From: Arenibacter latericius DSM 15913
Lineage (GTDB): Bacteria; Bacteroidota; Bacteroidia; Flavobacteriales; Flavobacteriaceae
Reading direction: 5' to 3'
Length of the DNA: 64,000 nt
NCBI RefSeq assembly: GCF_000424985.1
Contig: NZ_AUKX01000006.1
Location: 82,755 to 146,754, forward strand
The translations under genes and the position numbers were made by a program. Below, one piece after another: positions 60,786 through 64,000 of this stretch. Every line of letters begins with the position of its first letter. Positions within the stretch are counted from its first letter, which is position 1. The notes below the pieces were generated by a model. It was not told the DNA's origin and did not search any database. It worked only from the letters and a program-made list of their open reading frames with translations.

Positions 60786-62132
60786 CTAGGCGTTGCTAAA
60801 AATTCGTTTCCAACTTTTCTTCTTGGGAGTAATGTTGGTGTTAAAGATGCTATTGTAATGTGCTACTATGGATTTTTCATGACGCGAATAAAATTCAGGA
60901 TCAAAATTGGCATCCTTTAAATATTCCATCACGTAATTTATATCCCTTTTTTCAGTTAGCCATCGATCCACTATTTGGTGTCGCATTCTAATTCCAAAAG
61001 TATTAATCCCTAATAATTGTTTATTATCCTTGTGGTAAGCTACGGTAATGCAAATCTTTTCTTTGGGGTGTCTCCAGTGAAAATGTTGTTCATATTCTTT
61101 TTTAGAGACTTCAGGAAAGACCCATCCATAAGTTTGGTATTCTATATCTAGGAATTTCGCCGAGTTAAACCAGTGACCGGGATTGTATGGTGTTTTGCGG
61201 CCACAGATCGTCTGTGCCAATGCTTCTCCCATCATTCTACCTGTATACCAAACTGCTTCTACAGGTCTACGGTTACCTATGGCCTGATGTTGTTCTGCAC
61301 AGTCTCCAATGGCATATATATCTTTAATATTAGTCTCTAAAAATTGGTTTACTAATACACCTTTTCCTAGTGATATTCCAGAGTCTTTTAAAAAGTTGAC
61401 GTTGGGCGAAACCCCTGCAGTTAATCCAACTACATTACATGCTATGGTTTCCCCCTTGTCTGTAGTCACGGCCTTGGCTCTTCCATTCTCATCAGAAATA
61501 ATTTCTACCAAATTGGTATTCAGTTGAAGGTCTATATGATGTTCTCGGATGTGTTCATTAATCATCTGGGACTCCCCTTGTGGTAAAACTATATCCCAAA
61601 AGCTTGCCTCCCGTACCAAAAAGGTAACCGGGATGTCTCTACTGCGGAGCATTTCTGCCATTTCTATTCCTATTAAGCCGCCCCCTACAATTACAGCCCT
61701 TTTGCAAATCTCTTTATTCGGAGCATTTGCTTCTAATAATTCTAGGTCCTGTTTGGAATATAGTCCCTGTACCCCTTTTAAATCTTGTCCTGGCCATCCA
61801 AACATATTGGGTTTAGAGCCTGTAGCGATAATTAATTTATCAAATTTTATTGCTTGCGAATTTTGGAGTAGGAGGGTTTTATTTTCGGTATCTACTTTAT
61901 TTACATAAGCATTAACAAGTTCGATGCGATTTTTCTTCCAAAACCAATTTTCATAAGGCTGAGTGTGCTCAAACTTCATATGTCCCATATACACATACAT
62001 AAGGGCAGTTCGAGAAAAAAAGTAATCGCTTTCAGCCGAAATTACGGTGATTTTCTTGTTAGATAATTTTCGGATATGTCGGGCAGCGGTGATCCCCGCA
62101 ATTCCGTTACCAATAATAACAACGTGTTCCAT
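60786..62132 (-). CDS. NAD(P)/FAD-dependent oxidoreductase (pyridine-nucleotide-disulfide type)
   Basis: A 448-residue flavoprotein with two dinucleotide-binding motifs: FAD loop IIGNGIAGITAARHIRK at the N-terminus and NAD(P) loop AVIVGGGLIGIEMAEMLRS (near 160), plus the second FAD motif DIYAIGDCAEQHQA (near 275). No redox-active CxxxxC is seen, so it resembles nitrite- or rubredoxin-reductase-like enzymes. The last 110 residues extend beyond the standard fold (HFHWRHPKEKICITVAYHKD). Presumed electron donor to the polyferredoxin 9 bp downstream. Confidence 0.85.
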   Translation of the reverse strand: MEHVVIIGNGIAGITAARHIRKLSNKKITVISAESDYFFSRTALMYVYMGHMKFEHTQPYENWFWKKNRIELVNAYVNKVDTENKTLLLQNSQAIKFDKLIIATGSKPNMFGWPGQDLKGVQGLYSKQDLELLEANAPNKEICKRAVIVGGGLIGIEMAEMLRSRDIPVTFLVREASFWDIVLPQGESQMINEHIREHHIDLQLNTNLVEIISDENGRAKAVTTDKGETIACNVVGLTAGVSPNVNFLKDSGISLGKGVLVNQFLETNIKDIYAIGDCAEQHQAIGNRRPVEAVWYTGRMMGEALAQTICGRKTPYNPGHWFNSAKFLDIEYQTYGWVFPEVSKKEYEQHFHWRHPKEKICITVAYHKDNKQLLGINTFGIRMRHQIVDRWLTEKRDINYVMEYLKDANFDPEFYSRHEKSIVAHYNSIFNTNITPKKKSWKRIFSNA

Positions 62133-62225
62133 AGATAAATTGGTTGTGTAGACTAAGTCGGACTTAATTGATAAAACTTAAAGTAACCTATCTAATTTAG
62201 AATAGATTTAATTATAGGTATAACT

Positions 62226-62233
62226 CAAATGTA
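62226..62233 (-). promoter_or_regulatory. Candidate -7 box for the oxidoreductase-polyferredoxin pair
   Basis: TACATTTG on the minus strand matches TAnnTTTG and lies about 94 bp upstream of the start at 62132. No -33 TTG at the expected distance. Confidence 0.3.
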
Positions 62234-62314
62234 CGGATAAAGGAATTAAATGCTTGGAGGTTATATTTTTTAATCAGCCATGAAAATCTTAAATTGAGAC
62301 GTAAATCTTTATGA

Positions 62315-63322
62315 ATGAAACAGTTTTGGGGCTTTATTATGTGTTTGATGATGGTGGCTTGTGTAGACGGCACTCAACAAGAAAAATTGAATGGGGTGAG
62401 TTTTGTGGCTTCTCGCAATCCAGTGACGCAAAAAGATGTAGATGCTGTGCGGGAAATACATGCTAGATGTGCGGCTGTAATGCCTTTTGGATTTATAAGA
62501 GATAAAGATTCCCCGGAAATAATTTTTGATACTTCTAGACAGTGGTTTGGCGAAACCCGTACAGGGGCAAGGCAGTACGTTGATTTGTTGCATGAAAACG
62601 GATTAAAGGTAATGATGAAGCCACAAATATGGATTTCTAGAGGGGAGTTTACTGGAAACTTGAAAATGGATTCGGAACAGAAATGGAAAGCTTTGGAATC
62701 CTCCTATGAGAAATTTATTATAGCCTATGCTTCCCTTGCACAGGAAACCAAAGCCGATGCTTTTTGCATTGGAACGGAGTTGGAGCAATTTGTAAAACAT
62801 CGTCCGGCTTTTTGGATGTCCCTTATAAAAAAGATTAGAGGAGTGTATGGAGGGAAACTTACCTATGCGGCTAACTGGGACGAGTATAACAGAGTTCCTT
62901 TTTGGGAGCAGTTAGATTTTGTTGGAATTGATGCCTACTTCCCCTTATCGGACCAAAAAACACCAACTGTAGCCGAATTGCGACAAGGTTGGCAGAAGCA
63001 TAAGGAGGAGATAAAATCTTTGTCTATGGCTAAGAATAAGCAGGTATTGTTTACGGAATATGGTTATAGAAGTAATAATTACACTGCAAAAAAACCGTGG
63101 TTGGTAGACCATAGTCAGGATGATGTTAATTTAGAAGCCCAAGTTAATGCTACCCAAGCTATTTTTGAGGAGTTTTGGAGCGAAGAATGGTTTGCTGGAG
63201 GCTTTGTTTGGAAATGGTTTATAGATCATGAAAGGTCTGGTGGACCTATGGATAACCGATTTACTCCACAAAACAAACCAGCACAAGAAGTGATTAAAAG
63301 CTTTTACAAAAGAACTTCATAA
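62315..63322 (+). CDS. GH113-like glycosidase lipoprotein
   Basis: A 335-residue protein with lipoprotein signal (MVAC, Cys16). The TIM-barrel shows CIGTELEQF with the putative acid/base Glu155 and LFTEYGYRS with the putative nucleophile Glu248; FVGIDAYFPL and VWKWF are further conserved strands. This is the pattern of GH113 (beta-mannanase-like) enzymes and of their uncharacterised relatives. An alternative ATG at 62311 is out of frame. Monocistronic; substrate cannot be determined by eye. Confidence 0.72.
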   Translation: MKQFWGFIMCLMMVACVDGTQQEKLNGVSFVASRNPVTQKDVDAVREIHARCAAVMPFGFIRDKDSPEIIFDTSRQWFGETRTGARQYVDLLHENGLKVMMKPQIWISRGEFTGNLKMDSEQKWKALESSYEKFIIAYASLAQETKADAFCIGTELEQFVKHRPAFWMSLIKKIRGVYGGKLTYAANWDEYNRVPFWEQLDFVGIDAYFPLSDQKTPTVAELRQGWQKHKEEIKSLSMAKNKQVLFTEYGYRSNNYTAKKPWLVDHSQDDVNLEAQVNATQAIFEEFWSEEWFAGGFVWKWFIDHERSGGPMDNRFTPQNKPAQEVIKSFYKRTS

Positions 63323-63471
63323 GTTGCTATCAGTTTATTAGTGTATTTGGGGACTACCTTACTGTAAAATTGATGTAATTAGATAGAACCGTGATACATA
63401 TTTGTTAATGCCCTCCTAACTTTATAGGAATTCGGCAGAATTTTTGATAACATTTGTTTAAAATCACACTA

Positions 63472-64000
63472 GTGTTGAACAAAAGAACATATCTGCTATT
63501 TTGGATACTTGGTTTATTGGTGCTTTCTGGATTTTCACAAACATCCTTAAAGACAGTCGTTGCGGAGAAAGGAGACGGAATTTATTCCCTTCTTAGAAAA
63601 CAAGGATTGAGTCCGGCAAAGCATTATGGGCATTTTATTGCTCTTAACAAAGATATTTTATGGGATAGTATTCATCTTTTTCAGGGTAGGGAATATGTGC
63701 TGCCACCTGTGGAGGTAGGTTCTGGTGATCGAAAAACTACGACATTAAAAAAAGAGCCTAAGGTGTTAAAGGAGAGTTTGTTTGGAAAAGAACACGCTTT
63801 GGTGACCGTTAAAAGCAACAAATTAAATGGGGCAGTGTATTATTTGGTCTCAGGACACGGAGGTCCAGATCCTGGTGCAGTGGCTTCGTACAAGGGAAAA
63901 ATGATTGCAGAAGATGAGTATGCGTATGATATTACCCTTAGATTGGCCAAAAAGCTGATGAGTCATGGTGCAGAAACTTATATAATAGTCCAAGATCCCA
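63472..64000 (+). CDS. N-acetylmuramoyl-L-alanine amidase, partial at window end
   Basis: Open to the right edge, about 176 residues visible. The start is GTG at 63472 (TTG at 63475 is next); an in-frame TAA at 63448 excludes much longer versions. Signal peptide to about residue 23 (GFSQ), then a LysM-like segment (VVAEKGDGIYSLLRKQGL, NKDILWDSIHLFQGREYVLP), then the Amidase_3 core YLVSGHGGPDPGAV with the first zinc His and EDEYAYDITLRLAKKL with the zinc Glu. It cleaves the peptide from MurNAc in peptidoglycan, most likely at cell division. The remainder lies outside the window. Confidence 0.85.
   Translation, partial: MLNKRTYLLFWILGLLVLSGFSQTSLKTVVAEKGDGIYSLLRKQGLSPAKHYGHFIALNKDILWDSIHLFQGREYVLPPVEVGSGDRKTTTLKKEPKVLKESLFGKEHALVTVKSNKLNGAVYYLVSGHGGPDPGAVASYKGKMIAEDEYAYDITLRLAKKLMSHGAETYIIVQDP

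Noticed and set aside
1-64000. tRNA, rRNA, insertion sequence, prophage or integrase genes
   Set aside because: None seen in gaps or frames; most gaps are too short for more than promoters and terminators.

Overview
The window is chromosomal DNA of a member of the Bacteroidota, most likely a marine-type Flavobacteriaceae. The reasons are low GC content, short intergenic gaps, SusC/SusD outer-membrane pairs, many lipoproteins, a TonB protein, TAnnTTTG-type promoter boxes with no obvious Shine-Dalgarno sites, and mevalonate-pathway genes next to a UbiA prenyltransferase. I see no rRNA, tRNA, CRISPR array, insertion sequence or prophage. Around 45 protein genes fill almost the whole window; the last one runs off the right edge.

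Layout. 0.2-7.8 kb: housekeeping and membrane genes (DUF4190-like protein, PAP2 phosphatase, slipin, acyltransferase-like membrane protein, TonB, a large GAF protein) and an HD-domain protein fused to a Pycsar-effector-like membrane domain. 7.9-11.6 kb: a 1236-residue protein that combines a metallophosphoesterase, a kinase-like middle region and an outer-membrane barrel. 11.7-30.2 kb: an accessory uptake locus with a vanadium-haloperoxidase-like lipoprotein, a sodium:solute symporter, and one long leftward transcription unit made of SusC, SusD, three about 1,090-residue FG-GAP/VCBS-ASPIC lipoproteins and a small lipoprotein. 30.5-34.2 kb: LacI regulator, beta-phosphoglucomutase and an intracellular GH13 enzyme, which look like the regulatory and intracellular arm of a glucan locus that lacks its usual GH65 phosphorylase. 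34.2-38.5 kb: glycerophosphodiesterase, a flavoprotein, and glycerol channel plus glycerol kinase. 39.3-43.3 kb: diphosphomevalonate decarboxylase, mevalonate kinase-like protein, UbiA prenyltransferase and a pseudouridine synthase. 44.2-44.9 kb: a SMUG2-like DNA glycosylase.

45.0-55.2 kb holds a leftward arginine/proline biosynthesis operon: GNAT-argG-argC-proC-argD-proB-argF'-argB-argE-argH. It uses the N-acylornithine carbamoyltransferase (ArgF') variant, so an N-acylcitrulline is deacylated by ArgE. Immediately upstream, and too short to be noticed as a gene, is a 27-codon reading frame that ends Thr-Pro-Thr-Arg-Arg-Arg-Pro-stop and is preceded by a TAnnTTTG box. It looks like an attenuation leader peptide sensing arginine (and perhaps proline). 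This is the observation I would follow first. Three intercistronic gaps of the operon also each carry a long perfect inverted repeat that is not a standard terminator.

55.2-64.0 kb: envelope glycosyltransferases, a membrane polyferredoxin paired with an FAD oxidoreductase, a GH113-like lipoprotein and the start of a secreted N-acetylmuramoyl-L-alanine amidase. All functional calls rest on motif recognition by eye; no database search was possible.
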